64,000 nt of DNA, from NCBI GenBank assembly GCA_902541315.1, contig CACBQF010000004.1, forward strand, positions 25,223-89,222, given 5' to 3'. Position 1 is the first letter of the stretch. Each line of letters starts with the position of its first letter. The notes beneath the pieces are model-generated. The model saw only the letters and a list, made by a program, of their open reading frames with translations, did not search any database and had not been told where the DNA came from. Positions 18,330 to 27,384 of the stretch are shown here, in pieces. A program made the position numbers and the translations under genes. Origin of the DNA: an uncultured Pelagibacteraceae bacterium (GTDB taxonomy: Bacteria > Pseudomonadota > Alphaproteobacteria > Pelagibacterales > Pelagibacteraceae).

Positions 18330-19090
18330 TAACTCTCAAAAGTAATATTATTCTTAATTTTAAATTTTCTTTGAATAAATTTAATACCTTTGGTCCACAG
18401 TTTAAACGCTTCAAAATGTATCGCAGATATTATTTTAAAAGTCATAAGTGGGTGTTTTATATATGATTTTAATAATTCTTTACTATTTAAGTCCTTTCTT
18501 TTTCCATCCTGAGATGCATACAAGATTTTTTCATCAGACTGATATTGGTCTATAATAACAGATATTCTTTCACAGGGTTTTAGAATTCTAAAAAAATAAT
18601 TACAATCCATCTCTATAAAAGGTGACACATGAAATTTTTTTGAACAGTTATGTTGAAAAAGTTTATTGTCATCTTCAACTTTAAAAATATATGTATGTTG
18701 TTCACCAAATGTATTCTTAACTTCGTATAAAATAGCAATTAAGTTATTATTAATGTCGTAGATAAAAAAAACACTTAAGGGATTAAAAACATATCCAAAA
18801 ATTCTTGGATAACACAAAAGTTTTATTCTTATATCTTTCGAGATAATATTATTTTCATCTAGATTTTTTTTTACCCATGAAATTAATGAAGATCCATCTC
18901 TATTACCATGATCTTTTTCAAAAAAACTTATTAAATTAAATTTGTTAAATGAAAAAAATTTAATGTTTTTATCTAGCTGGTCTAACTCTGACAAGTCTAT
19001 TAGCAGTGAAAATACACTATATTTAAAAAAATGAGTTCTAGGTTTAAATCTTTTGTGAATAACTGTGCCATTATAAATTGAACTAGTCAT
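18329..19090 (-). CDS. DUF1365-family protein
   Basis: A 253-residue protein with the DUF1365 landmarks HKRFKPRTHFFKYSVF at the start and CYPRIFGYVFNPLSVFFIY in the middle, followed by VKNTFGEQHTYIF. No enzyme activity is established that I know of; family members are almost always found between a FAD oxidoreductase and a CFA-synthase gene, as here. It overlaps the upstream oxidoreductase by 8 bases and cfa by 1 base, indicating tight coupling in expression. Confidence 0.85.
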   Translation of the reverse strand: MTSSIYNGTVIHKRFKPRTHFFKYSVFSLLIDLSELDQLDKNIKFFSFNKFNLISFFEKDHGNRDGSSLISWVKKNLDENNIISKDIRIKLLCYPRIFGYVFNPLSVFFIYDINNNLIAILYEVKNTFGEQHTYIFKVEDDNKLFQHNCSKKFHVSPFIEMDCNYFFRILKPCERISVIIDQYQSDEKILYASQDGKRKDLNSKELLKSYIKHPLMTFKIISAIHFEAFKLWTKGIKFIQRKFKIKNNITFES

Positions 19091-20321
19091 TTAAGTTCTT
19101 CAACATTTCAATAGATGATTTTATGCCATCCTCATGAAAACCGTAACCGAAATAACTTCCGCAAAACAATATATTTTCTTTATTTTGAATACTTTTTAAA
19201 TTTTTTTGATTATCTAAAGCTTTTTGATCGTAATAAGGATGTGTAAAATTAATTTTTTTTATAATTTTATCCTCAGATATTTTTTTTATAGGATTTAAGG
19301 TCAAAAATATATTTTTTTCACTTTTTAAGTTTTGAAGAAGATTTAACCAGTATGAAAGTGAGTTTTTGTTTGTATTCTTTTTATCAACAAAAGAATTCCA
19401 TGAGGACCATACATCTTTATTTTTGGGCATTATGTTTTCATCTGTATGCAATATTGCTAAATTCTCTCTGTAACTAAAATTTGATAAAATATTTCTTTCC
19501 TCATCTGATGGATTATCTATCAAATTTAAGGCTTCATTTGCATGGGTTGCAAGAATAACCTTGTCATAATGAAAAAATTCATTATTGCCACCATAATAAA
19601 CTTGTAATCCAGATGAGATTCTTTTAACAGATTTTATCTTATAATTTTTATAATATTGACCACTGATTAAAGATAAAACTTTATTAACATATGATCTGCT
19701 TCTTTGAGCAACAGTGTACCACTGAGGTCTATTTTTAAGTTTGAATAAGCCGTGATTTTGAAAAAATTTTAAAAAAAAATTCATGGGCATTTTCCCTGCC
19801 TCATAGGGTGGCATAGACCAAATCGCAGAAACCATTGGTATAATGTGATAATTAATAAAACCTCTAGACCACTTATTTTTTTTTAAAAAATCATCTAAAG
19901 TTATTTTTTGATCAATTTCTGAGATATTATCACAAATTTTGTAAAATTTTAGAATATCAAAAAACATTTTGATAAATTCAATATTAAATAAATTAGATTT
20001 ATTAGCAAAAATACCTGATAAACCTTTGCCGCAATACTCATAATTAGAGTCTTCTACAGAAACAGAAAATGACATATCGCTTTTTTCAATTTCAATATCA
20101 ATCTCTTTAAAAAAATTTATTAAATTTGGATATGTCTGATGATTAAATACAATAAACCCCACATCGACAGATATTTTTTTTTTATTAAGAATTGCATCAA
20201 CGGTATAAGAGTGACCTCCAAAATGATCTTCTCTCTCAAAAAGATCTACATGGTGATTTTTTGATAAATAATAAGCTGCGCTTAAACCCGATATGCCTGA
20301 GCCGATTACAGCTACTTTCAT
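19083..20321 (-). CDS. NAD(P)/FAD-dependent amine-oxidase-like oxidoreductase (CFA-cluster type)
   Basis: A 412-residue flavoprotein with VAVIGSGISGLSAAYYLSKN at the N terminus and the typical FERE/GGHSYTVD pattern of the amine oxidase/phytoene desaturase superfamily. In related proteobacterial clusters this COG2907-like protein precedes DUF1365 and cfa, which suggests it oxidises or desaturates a fatty-acyl chain together with them. It begins only 3 bases after the gcvP stop, so it may be read from the glycine-riboswitch transcript. Confidence 0.85.
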   Translation of the reverse strand: MKVAVIGSGISGLSAAYYLSKNHHVDLFEREDHFGGHSYTVDAILNKKKISVDVGFIVFNHQTYPNLINFFKEIDIEIEKSDMSFSVSVEDSNYEYCGKGLSGIFANKSNLFNIEFIKMFFDILKFYKICDNISEIDQKITLDDFLKKNKWSRGFINYHIIPMVSAIWSMPPYEAGKMPMNFFLKFFQNHGLFKLKNRPQWYTVAQRSRSYVNKVLSLISGQYYKNYKIKSVKRISSGLQVYYGGNNEFFHYDKVILATHANEALNLIDNPSDEERNILSNFSYRENLAILHTDENIMPKNKDVWSSWNSFVDKKNTNKNSLSYWLNLLQNLKSEKNIFLTLNPIKKISEDKIIKKINFTHPYYDQKALDNQKNLKSIQNKENILFCGSYFGYGFHEDGIKSSIEMLKNLND

Positions 20322-20324
20322 TAA

Positions 20325-23195
20325 TTAAGCTGCATCTTCTTTAAATTCATCCATACTAGGACAAGTACAAAAGATATTCTTATCTCCATAAACATTATCT
20401 ACTCGTGCAACTGGTGGCCAAAATTTATTTAATTTCAAAAATTTAGCTGGATAAGCTGCTTCCTCTCTTGAATATTTATGCTTCCAGTCATCTGAAGCAA
20501 GCTCCATATCTGTATGAGGAGCATTCTTGATTGGATTATCAACTTTATCAAATTTTCCAGACTTAATTTTATCTATTTCTAGTTTTATATTAATTAATGT
20601 GTCACAGAATCTGTCAAGCTCTGATAAACTCTCACTTTCAGTTGGTTCAATCATCATCGTACCGGCAACTGGCCATGACATTGTCGGAGCATGAAATCCA
20701 TAATCAATTAATCTTTTTGCGATATCTTCTTCAGTAACCCCAGTCTCAGACTTAATTGTTCTGATATCAATTATACATTCGTGTGCAACGTTGCCTTTTG
20801 AACCTTTATATAAAATAGGAAAATGATCTTTAAGTCTATTAGCAATATAATTGGCGTTTAGAATTGCAAATTTAGTAGCTAGTTTAAGACCTTCAGACCC
20901 CATCATCTTAATGTACATCCATGAAATCGACAAAATACTTGAGCTTCCCCATGGAGCAGCAGAAACTGCACCAATTCCTGTTGCAGGTCCACAATCTTTT
21001 ACGACCGGATGATTAGGTAAATAAACTTGTAAATGTCTTTTACATGCAATAGGTCCCATTCCAGGTCCTCCTCCACCATGTGGAATACAAAAAGTTTTAT
21101 GTAAATTAATATGACAAACATCTGGACCAAAATTTCCTGGTTTTGCGATTCCTACTAGAGCATTTAAATTTGCCCCATCCATATAAACTTGACCTCCATG
21201 TTTATGAATTAAATCACAGATGTCTGATATTTTTTCCTCGAAAACTCCATGTGTAGAGGGGTAAGTTACCATTAATGCGCCAAGGTTTTCAGAATGTAAT
21301 TCAGTTTTTTTCTTTAAATCCTCAAAATCAACATTTCCCTCTTTATCGCAATTAACTACAACAACTTTCATTCCAACCATTTGGGCGCTTGCTGGATTGG
21401 TCCCATGTGCTGAACTCGGTATTAAACATATGTTTCTATTATTATCACCTCTATCTAAATGATATTTTCTTATTACCATTAAACCCGCATATTCACCTTG
21501 AGCACCTGCATTAGGCTGAAGTGAAACTCCTGAGAAACCAGTGATTGATCTTAACCAATTTTTAAGTTCTGTGAACATTGTTCTATATCCTTCCATCTGT
21601 TCAATAGGCACAAATGGATGAGGCTCTGCTAATTCTCTCCATGAAATAGGTATCATTTCTGCGGTAGCATTTAATTTCATCGTACATGAACCTAAAGCAA
21701 TCATAGTTCTATTAAGAGCAATATCCTTATCTTCTAGCTTTTTTAGATATCTGAGCATTTCTGTTTCAGAATGATATGAATTAAAAATAGGATGTTCTAA
21801 ATACTTAGAAGTTCTTAACAAATTTTTTGGTAGATTGGGTAAACTTACCGTAGGATCCTCTTTTTTGATAGACTCTGCTGCATTAAAAATTTTAAGTAAT
21901 TGATTTACTCTATAAACATTTTTCTTTTCATCAAAAGAAACAGCAAGCATTTCTGAATTTACTTTTCTAATATTTACTTTTTGAGCTAAAGCGTTTTTAA
22001 AAATTTGATCAGTCTTTTCTTTAGTAATAATTGTTACTGTATCAAAAAAGTAATCTGAATATAATTCATATCCAGATTGCTTTATTTTATCAGCAAAATT
22101 TTTTGCTAATTGAGATACTCTCTCAGAAATATTTCTTATTCCATTTGGACCATGATAAATAGCATATGCTGCAGAAACTATTGCTAATAAAGCTTGGGCA
22201 GTACAAATGTTGCTTGTAGCTTTATCTCTTCTGATATGTTGCTCCCTAGTCTGTAGTGACAATCTGTAAGCTTTATTTCCATGTCTATCGACTGAAACAC
22301 CAACTATTCTTCCTGGCATAGATCTTTTATATTCATCTTTGGTAGCAAAAAAAGCTGCATGCGGTCCTCCATAACCCATTGGAATACCAAATCTTTGAGA
22401 ACTACCAACTGCAATATCAGCTCCGAGCTCCCTTGGTGTTTTTAGTTTAGCAAGAGCTAGAAGATCACATGCTAAAATTGCTTTACCATTTTTTTTATGA
22501 ATCTTGCTTATTGCCTCACTAGGATCCTTGATGTCACCTAAAGTTCCAGGGTACTGTAAAATTCCACAAACAATATCTTCTTTTAACTGTTCTAAAACTT
22601 TATCCTCATTTCCAACAAGAACTTTTAAGCCCATGGGCTCTGCCCTAGTTCGTATAACATCAATTGTTTGTGGATGACAATCTTCAGAAACAAAAACTAA
22701 ATCGCTGTCACTTTTATTTAGTCTATGACTTAAACCCATTGCCTCTGCTGCAGCTGTACCCTCATCAAGCAAAGATGCGTTTGCAATATCCATCCCTGTA
22801 AAATCAACAATCATTTGTTGGAAGTTTAATAACATTTCTAATCTTCCTTGAGCTACCTCAGGCTGATATGGTGTATAAGAAGTATACCAACCTGGGTTTT
22901 CTAATATATTTCTTAAAATGACATACGGCGTATACGTTCCATAATAACCCATACCAATAAAATTTGAGTAAATTTGATTTTTTTTTGAAATTTCTTTTAG
23001 TTTTCTTAATGCTTCATATTCTGAATTTGATTCACCAATATTTAACTCACCCTTAAACTGTATTTTTTCTGGTACAGTGTTGTCTATTAAATCATCCAGA
23101 GATTTATAATTTAACTTTTTTAACATTTTTAATTGATCATCTTCTGAGGGTCCGATGTGTCTTTTCAAAAAATCTTTTTGTGAATTTTGTAACAT
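20325..23195 (-). CDS. gcvP: Glycine dehydrogenase (decarboxylating), P-protein
   Basis: The PLP enzyme of the glycine cleavage system; it decarboxylates glycine and passes the aminomethyl group to the lipoyl arm of GcvH. The 956-residue single-chain form (fused alpha and beta halves) is present; the PLP lysine lies in HINLHKTFCIPHGGGGPG in the C-terminal half. The start overlaps the gcvH stop by one base. With gcvH and gcvT upstream on the same strand it forms a complete TH-P operon under the glycine riboswitch. Confidence 0.96.
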   Translation of the reverse strand: MLQNSQKDFLKRHIGPSEDDQLKMLKKLNYKSLDDLIDNTVPEKIQFKGELNIGESNSEYEALRKLKEISKKNQIYSNFIGMGYYGTYTPYVILRNILENPGWYTSYTPYQPEVAQGRLEMLLNFQQMIVDFTGMDIANASLLDEGTAAAEAMGLSHRLNKSDSDLVFVSEDCHPQTIDVIRTRAEPMGLKVLVGNEDKVLEQLKEDIVCGILQYPGTLGDIKDPSEAISKIHKKNGKAILACDLLALAKLKTPRELGADIAVGSSQRFGIPMGYGGPHAAFFATKDEYKRSMPGRIVGVSVDRHGNKAYRLSLQTREQHIRRDKATSNICTAQALLAIVSAAYAIYHGPNGIRNISERVSQLAKNFADKIKQSGYELYSDYFFDTVTIITKEKTDQIFKNALAQKVNIRKVNSEMLAVSFDEKKNVYRVNQLLKIFNAAESIKKEDPTVSLPNLPKNLLRTSKYLEHPIFNSYHSETEMLRYLKKLEDKDIALNRTMIALGSCTMKLNATAEMIPISWRELAEPHPFVPIEQMEGYRTMFTELKNWLRSITGFSGVSLQPNAGAQGEYAGLMVIRKYHLDRGDNNRNICLIPSSAHGTNPASAQMVGMKVVVVNCDKEGNVDFEDLKKKTELHSENLGALMVTYPSTHGVFEEKISDICDLIHKHGGQVYMDGANLNALVGIAKPGNFGPDVCHINLHKTFCIPHGGGGPGMGPIACKRHLQVYLPNHPVVKDCGPATGIGAVSAAPWGSSSILSISWMYIKMMGSEGLKLATKFAILNANYIANRLKDHFPILYKGSKGNVAHECIIDIRTIKSETGVTEEDIAKRLIDYGFHAPTMSWPVAGTMMIEPTESESLSELDRFCDTLINIKLEIDKIKSGKFDKVDNPIKNAPHTDMELASDDWKHKYSREEAAYPAKFLKLNKFWPPVARVDNVYGDKNIFCTCPSMDEFKEDAA

Positions 23196-23575
23196 TATGT
23201 GGAGCTCTCCTTTGCAAATATATCGTATTCATCTTTATTCATTAAAGTATCCATCTCTGACTTATCTTTAATTTTTAATTTAAAGAACCAGGCAGAGTTT
23301 TCTGGATCCTGATTTATTTTTGATGGGTCATCAACAATAGATTGATTTAAATCAACAACCTCACCGCTTACCGGTGTGTATACATCACTTGCAGCTTTTG
23401 TAGATTCAACTACCCCTGCTGTTCCATCCTTTTCTACATTAGATCCATTTTCTGGAAGTTCTGCAAAAACTATATCTCCAAGCATTTCTGTTGCATGCTT
23501 AGTTATCCCAATAGTAGCTATTTCTCCCTCTAATTTAATCCACTCGTGTTCCTTAGAATATTTTACTTCACTCAT
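23195..23575 (-). CDS. gcvH: Glycine cleavage system H protein
   Basis: The 126-residue lipoyl carrier of the glycine cleavage system. The lipoylation site is Lys60 in [10 protein letters not shown], and the start [18 protein letters not shown] is typical. It shares one base with gcvT upstream and one with gcvP downstream, so translation of the three is probably coupled. Confidence 0.96.
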   Translation of the reverse strand: MSEVKYSKEHEWIKLEGEIATIGITKHATEMLGDIVFAELPENGSNVEKDGTAGVVESTKAASDVYTPVSGEVVDLNQSIVDDPSKINQDPENSAWFFKLKIKDKSEMDTLMNKDEYDIFAKESST

Positions 23576-24678
23576 TAGTTAACTCCTTTTACATAACTCT
23601 TTTTATAAAAAGGTAAACCACAAATTGTAGCTGGATGCTTTTTACCTCTAACCTCTAAAAATATTTTAGTATCTTTTTTAGAAAATTTATTTTTCACATA
23701 TCCCATAGCTACAGGGCCATTGACACTTGGTCCAAAGGTTCCACTTGTTATTTCACCAATTTCTGAATTAGATTCATTGTATATTTTAGTTTTTTCTCTA
23801 GCAATTATTCTTCCCTCTGGTTTTATCCCTACTCTTATCTTATTCACTCCATAGTTTAATTGTTTAGTAATTATATCTGATCCAATAAAGTTTCCTTTTA
23901 AGATTCTCTCTTTTGAAATTGCCCATTTTAAATTTGCCTCTACTGGAGTTTTGTCTTTACTTAATTCATGACCATATAAGCACAAACCAGCTTCCAATCT
24001 TAATGTATCACGTGCTCCAAGACCAATTAATTTTGCACCTTTATCGATTAATCTTCTTGTAAACCTATCTGCAAATTCATTAGTTAGTGATACCTCGAAA
24101 CCATCTTCACCTGTATATCCTGATCTCGTAACGTAAATGTTGTGATTATCCAGTGTAAACCAATTCCCTGTCATAAAATTTAAATTTTCAACACCTTGAA
24201 TAACACTTTTTAAAATTTCTACAGATTTAGGTCCTTGGATTGCAATTAAAGATCTTTCCTCATCCAAAATCATTTTATATTTATCGTTCAATAGTTCTTT
24301 TAAAATTTTATAATCATTTTCTTTGCAAGCAGCATTTAGAATAATTAAAAAACCATCTTTGATTTTAGTAATTATTAAATCATCATAAATTCCGGCATTG
24401 TCACTCATTAGAAAACTATATTTTGAGTGATTTAACTTTAAATTTTTTAAGTCTAACGGAAAAATTCTTTCCAAATCATCAACTAAATCTTCTTGGCCAT
24501 AGATAAATAATTGACCCATATGCGAAACATCAAAAATACCAGAATGGTTTCTTGTGTATCTATGCTCTTCAACAATACCCTCAGAATATTGAATTGGCAT
24601 TTGATAACCTGCAAACTCTACAAATTTTGCTTTGTTGTCTTGGTGCAATTGATAAAGCGATGTTTTTTTTGTATCCAT
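23575..24678 (-). CDS. gcvT: Aminomethyltransferase, T-protein of glycine cleavage
   Basis: Moves the one-carbon unit from aminomethyl-lipoyl-GcvH to tetrahydrofolate, releasing ammonia. The 367-residue protein shows [21 protein letters not shown] and [16 protein letters not shown], all family blocks. It is the first gene after the tandem glycine riboswitch; its ATG is only one base from the last nucleotide of a helix that contains the Shine-Dalgarno. Expression should therefore follow glycine level. Together with gcvH-gcvP it provides 5,10-methylene-THF. Confidence 0.96.
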   Translation of the reverse strand: MDTKKTSLYQLHQDNKAKFVEFAGYQMPIQYSEGIVEEHRYTRNHSGIFDVSHMGQLFIYGQEDLVDDLERIFPLDLKNLKLNHSKYSFLMSDNAGIYDDLIITKIKDGFLIILNAACKENDYKILKELLNDKYKMILDEERSLIAIQGPKSVEILKSVIQGVENLNFMTGNWFTLDNHNIYVTRSGYTGEDGFEVSLTNEFADRFTRRLIDKGAKLIGLGARDTLRLEAGLCLYGHELSKDKTPVEANLKWAISKERILKGNFIGSDIITKQLNYGVNKIRVGIKPEGRIIAREKTKIYNESNSEIGEITSGTFGPSVNGPVAMGYVKNKFSKKDTKIFLEVRGKKHPATICGLPFYKKSYVKGVN

Positions 24679-24679
24679 A

Positions 24680-24839
24680 TTAACTCTTTTTACCCATCTG
24701 TATATTTGCCTGAGAGTTTTGCTCCTTCGGCGAGAATTTAATCTCTTTCCAGAGTTAATATGTTACGGTCCATTTTGCCTGAGAGATTCCTGGGTGGTTG
24801 CTCCTTCGGCGCTACAAAAATTTGTAGTCTCTCCCGTAA
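24680..24839 (-). promoter_or_regulatory. Tandem glycine riboswitch upstream of gcvT
   Basis: Two glycine aptamers read on the minus strand. Aptamer 1 (about 24763-24839) is closed by TTACGG/CCGTAA and contains gccgaaggagcaa and tctctcaggcaaaa. Aptamer 2 (about 24695-24753) repeats gccgaaggagcaa and actctcaggcaaa and can close by TCTG/CAGA. The conserved GCCGAAGGAGCAA and CUCUCAGGCAAA elements are diagnostic of the gcvT riboswitch family. Downstream, AGAGTTAA (24680-24687), which carries the likely Shine-Dalgarno AGAG, is perfectly complementary to TTAACTCT (24751-24758) at the 5' side of aptamer 2, giving a plausible translational switch. Glycine riboswitches in SAR11 are known in the literature. 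Confidence 0.93.
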
Positions 24840-24879
24840 TTAAATTCGTTATATCATAAATTATCATAAACATAAATAT

Positions 24880-25752
24880 TTAATATGCTTTCTTTTTAGT
24901 TAAAAATTTATTCAAAAACTGCAAAACAACTGCTGTGATAACTATTGAACCCCCAATTAAAACAATAATAGGTGGATTCTCATTCGCAAACATCCAGGCC
25001 CACATCGGACCTAGAACGGCTTCTGTTAACATTATTATACCAACGAAAGCGGAAGGAGTTGACCTTGCCCCAATTGTAATAAATATAAAACCAAAACCTA
25101 ATTGAAAAAAACCTGCTAAAAATCCCAAAAAAATATCTTTTGAAGATATAATTATCGTTGGCGACATTAATAATCCAATTATCATTGCAAATATACCTGC
25201 CACTAATTGAAGCGGAATCATGTCGACCTCAGGAAACTTTCTTACTATTAATATTAAAATTGCAAAAGAGATTGGCATTACAAATGCCACAAGATTGCCT
25301 GTCATTTCACCAGGAGAGATTGAAGTTCCAAGCATCAAAAAAATACCTGAGATAGCAAGCAATATACAAAAGAAAGTAAGTTTAGATATTGTCTCCTTCA
25401 AAAAAACATAACCAAATATTGCCAAAAAAAGAGTTTGTGTTTGAATAATAAAATTTGTATTTGCCACAGTAGTTTCGTACATAGCAAATACATAGCTAGC
25501 AAAACCTAAAGATAAAATAGCTCCACCAACAAATCCAGGAATTCCAGATTTAGTTAGAGCACTAAAAAATTTTTTTTTATAAGTAAACAAAAGAAAAAAA
25601 CTAACAACAATTATAAAGAAAAATGATCGCCAAAATAAAATTTGCCAGAGCGTCGAGCCTTCAAAAGATTTAACAATTAATCCTCCAAAACTTAAGCTTA
25701 CAGCGCCTAAAAAAACCAGAAAAGGTCCAGGTATTATTTTGATTAAGTTCAT
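24880..25752 (-). CDS. DMT-superfamily transporter, EamA family
   Basis: A 290-residue membrane protein with about ten helices and two EamA repeats (PGPFLVFLGAVSLSFGGLIVK at the start; TIGARSTPSAFVGIIMLTEAVLGPMWAW in the second repeat). It overlaps pxpC upstream by 4 bases, so it is in the pxpBC transcript and ends about 40 bases before the glycine riboswitch begins. Context with 5-oxoprolinase on one side and glycine cleavage on the other suggests an amino acid-like substrate, not assignable further. Confidence 0.87.
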   Translation of the reverse strand: MNLIKIIPGPFLVFLGAVSLSFGGLIVKSFEGSTLWQILFWRSFFFIIVVSFFLLFTYKKKFFSALTKSGIPGFVGGAILSLGFASYVFAMYETTVANTNFIIQTQTLFLAIFGYVFLKETISKLTFFCILLAISGIFLMLGTSISPGEMTGNLVAFVMPISFAILILIVRKFPEVDMIPLQLVAGIFAMIIGLLMSPTIIISSKDIFLGFLAGFFQLGFGFIFITIGARSTPSAFVGIIMLTEAVLGPMWAWMFANENPPIIVLIGGSIVITAVVLQFLNKFLTKKKAY

Positions 25753-26696
25753 TCAATTTGAGAAATTAAATTTTGAGTTTCTAAGTCATATAACTTAAAT
25801 AAATTTTCTGCGCTAGATAAATCAACCTGCTTAAACTTTATTTTAGAACCTGGTGATAGTTGAACTAATTTGTCGTAATCAGCACTTATTACCACTCCTA
25901 TTTTTGGATAGCCTCCTATAGTTCCATGATCTGAAAGCATAACAATAGGATTACCATCTGCAGGCACTTGTATTACTCCTTTTATTAATCCTTCTGATTT
26001 AATGTTAGTATCAATAATATTCTCTATTTTCTGTCCTTCTAACCTCATACCCATACGATCAGTTAACTTTGAAACAATAAATTCTTTTTCTAGAAAGATT
26101 TTTTTTCCTTTATCTGAGAAATAATCAAAATTTGTTCCTTTAATTATTCTAATATTTTCTATTTTAGTATTTAAATAATTTAATTTTTTTTCCACTAAGT
26201 GATTATTCAATTTTGAAATATTTATTACTTGTTCATTTTCAAACTTTTTACCATCATTTGCACCAATAATTGCTTTTGTATTTGTAGAACAACTAGACCA
26301 TTGATATTTTAAATCTATTTGACCACCAATAGCTAAATATCCGTACACAGACTTATTGGTAGACAAAATATCTACTTCATCACCATCTTCTAAATTTAAA
26401 GATTGATAACAGTTACCATCAATAGTTATTTTTTTTTTTTTAATCCTGAAATTTACATCACCAGTGATTGCAATATTAATTTTATCTCCAAAATATTTAA
26501 GTAAAGGGCCTTGGTATGCAAATTCTAAAACAGGTGAATTTATCTTATTACCAACAAGTTTATTTGATAATAGATAATTTCTTTTATCCATTGCTCCACT
26601 AAAAGGAATTCCAACATGATAAAGATTTTTTCGACCCTCATCTTGAAAAGTAGTATTAATTCCTGCTCTGATAACCTGAAAATAATTTTTACTCAT
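25749..26696 (-). CDS. pxpC: 5-oxoprolinase subunit PxpC (biotin-dependent carboxylase-like)
   Basis: One of the three proteins of the prokaryotic ATP-dependent 5-oxoprolinase, which opens 5-oxoproline (pyroglutamate) to glutamate. Family landmarks: GINTTFQDEGRKNLYHVGIPFSGAMD near the start, the RMGMRLEG block, and the region PADGNPIVMLSDHGTIGGYPKIGVV. I choose ATG 26696 (MSKNYFQVIRAG), which overlaps pxpB by 8 bases; the ORF-track start at 26741 adds 15 residues inside pxpB and is unlikely. Related proteins are also annotated as allophanate hydrolase subunit 2, but the pxpA/B context supports oxoprolinase. Confidence 0.9.
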   Translation of the reverse strand: MSKNYFQVIRAGINTTFQDEGRKNLYHVGIPFSGAMDKRNYLLSNKLVGNKINSPVLEFAYQGPLLKYFGDKINIAITGDVNFRIKKKKITIDGNCYQSLNLEDGDEVDILSTNKSVYGYLAIGGQIDLKYQWSSCSTNTKAIIGANDGKKFENEQVINISKLNNHLVEKKLNYLNTKIENIRIIKGTNFDYFSDKGKKIFLEKEFIVSKLTDRMGMRLEGQKIENIIDTNIKSEGLIKGVIQVPADGNPIVMLSDHGTIGGYPKIGVVISADYDKLVQLSPGSKIKFKQVDLSSAENLFKLYDLETQNLISQIE

Positions 26697-27363
26697 TAAA
26701 ATTTTCATACTGATTTTTTGATATTTCTTTAAATAAGACAATATCGCCTGGATTTATTAAATTTGGGCTTTCCTCTTTTGAACTATCAAATATTCTTAAT
26801 GGACTATTGCCGATAACATTCCAGCCACCCGGACTTTCAAAAGTATAAATATTTGCAAACTGTTCGGTCAAAGCTACTGATCCTTTTGGAACTCTAACTC
26901 TAGGAGTTTCTAGACGATTTGCTCTCATATTTTCAGATAAATCTCCTAAAAAAGGCATTCCCGCAATAAAGCCTGTCATATAACAAAAGAATTCTTTACT
27001 AAAAAAATTTTCATAAATTTTTTCTCTTTTAAGATTGAGTTTGTTCTCCAATCTCACTATATCTAAGGCAAAATTTTCGTCACAACATACTGGAACCTCA
27101 ATTGTTTTATTTTCTAAATCATCTTCATTTGAAATATTAAGGTTTTCTATTAACTTTTTTAAATCTTTAAAATTCGTTTTTTTTAAATCAAAAGAAATTA
27201 TTAATTTATTATAAGAAGGAGATAAATTATTTATTGATGCAATATTTTCTTTCTGAATACTTTTGAAATATCTAATTACTTGAGTATTGGTTTCTCTATT
27301 TACGTCTTTACCAAAGTCACAATATAATGCTGCGTCACCAAGATTTAATATATTTTTTATCAT
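26689..27363 (-). CDS. pxpB: 5-oxoprolinase subunit PxpB
   Basis: The 224-residue partner of PxpC. It begins MIKNILNLGDAALYCDFGKDV, a form of the family start motif (LGD-A-L-x-FG), and contains the C-terminal block GSVALTEQFANIYTFESPGGWNVIGNSPLRIFD, close to the KipI/allophanate hydrolase subunit 1 fold. The start codon is about 21 bases from the likely pxpA start on the opposite strand, so the two units diverge from a nearly absent intergenic region. Confidence 0.9.
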   Translation of the reverse strand: MIKNILNLGDAALYCDFGKDVNRETNTQVIRYFKSIQKENIASINNLSPSYNKLIISFDLKKTNFKDLKKLIENLNISNEDDLENKTIEVPVCCDENFALDIVRLENKLNLKREKIYENFFSKEFFCYMTGFIAGMPFLGDLSENMRANRLETPRVRVPKGSVALTEQFANIYTFESPGGWNVIGNSPLRIFDSSKEESPNLINPGDIVLFKEISKNQYENFNE

Positions 27364-27384
27364 CCCATGATATACTTAACACTT

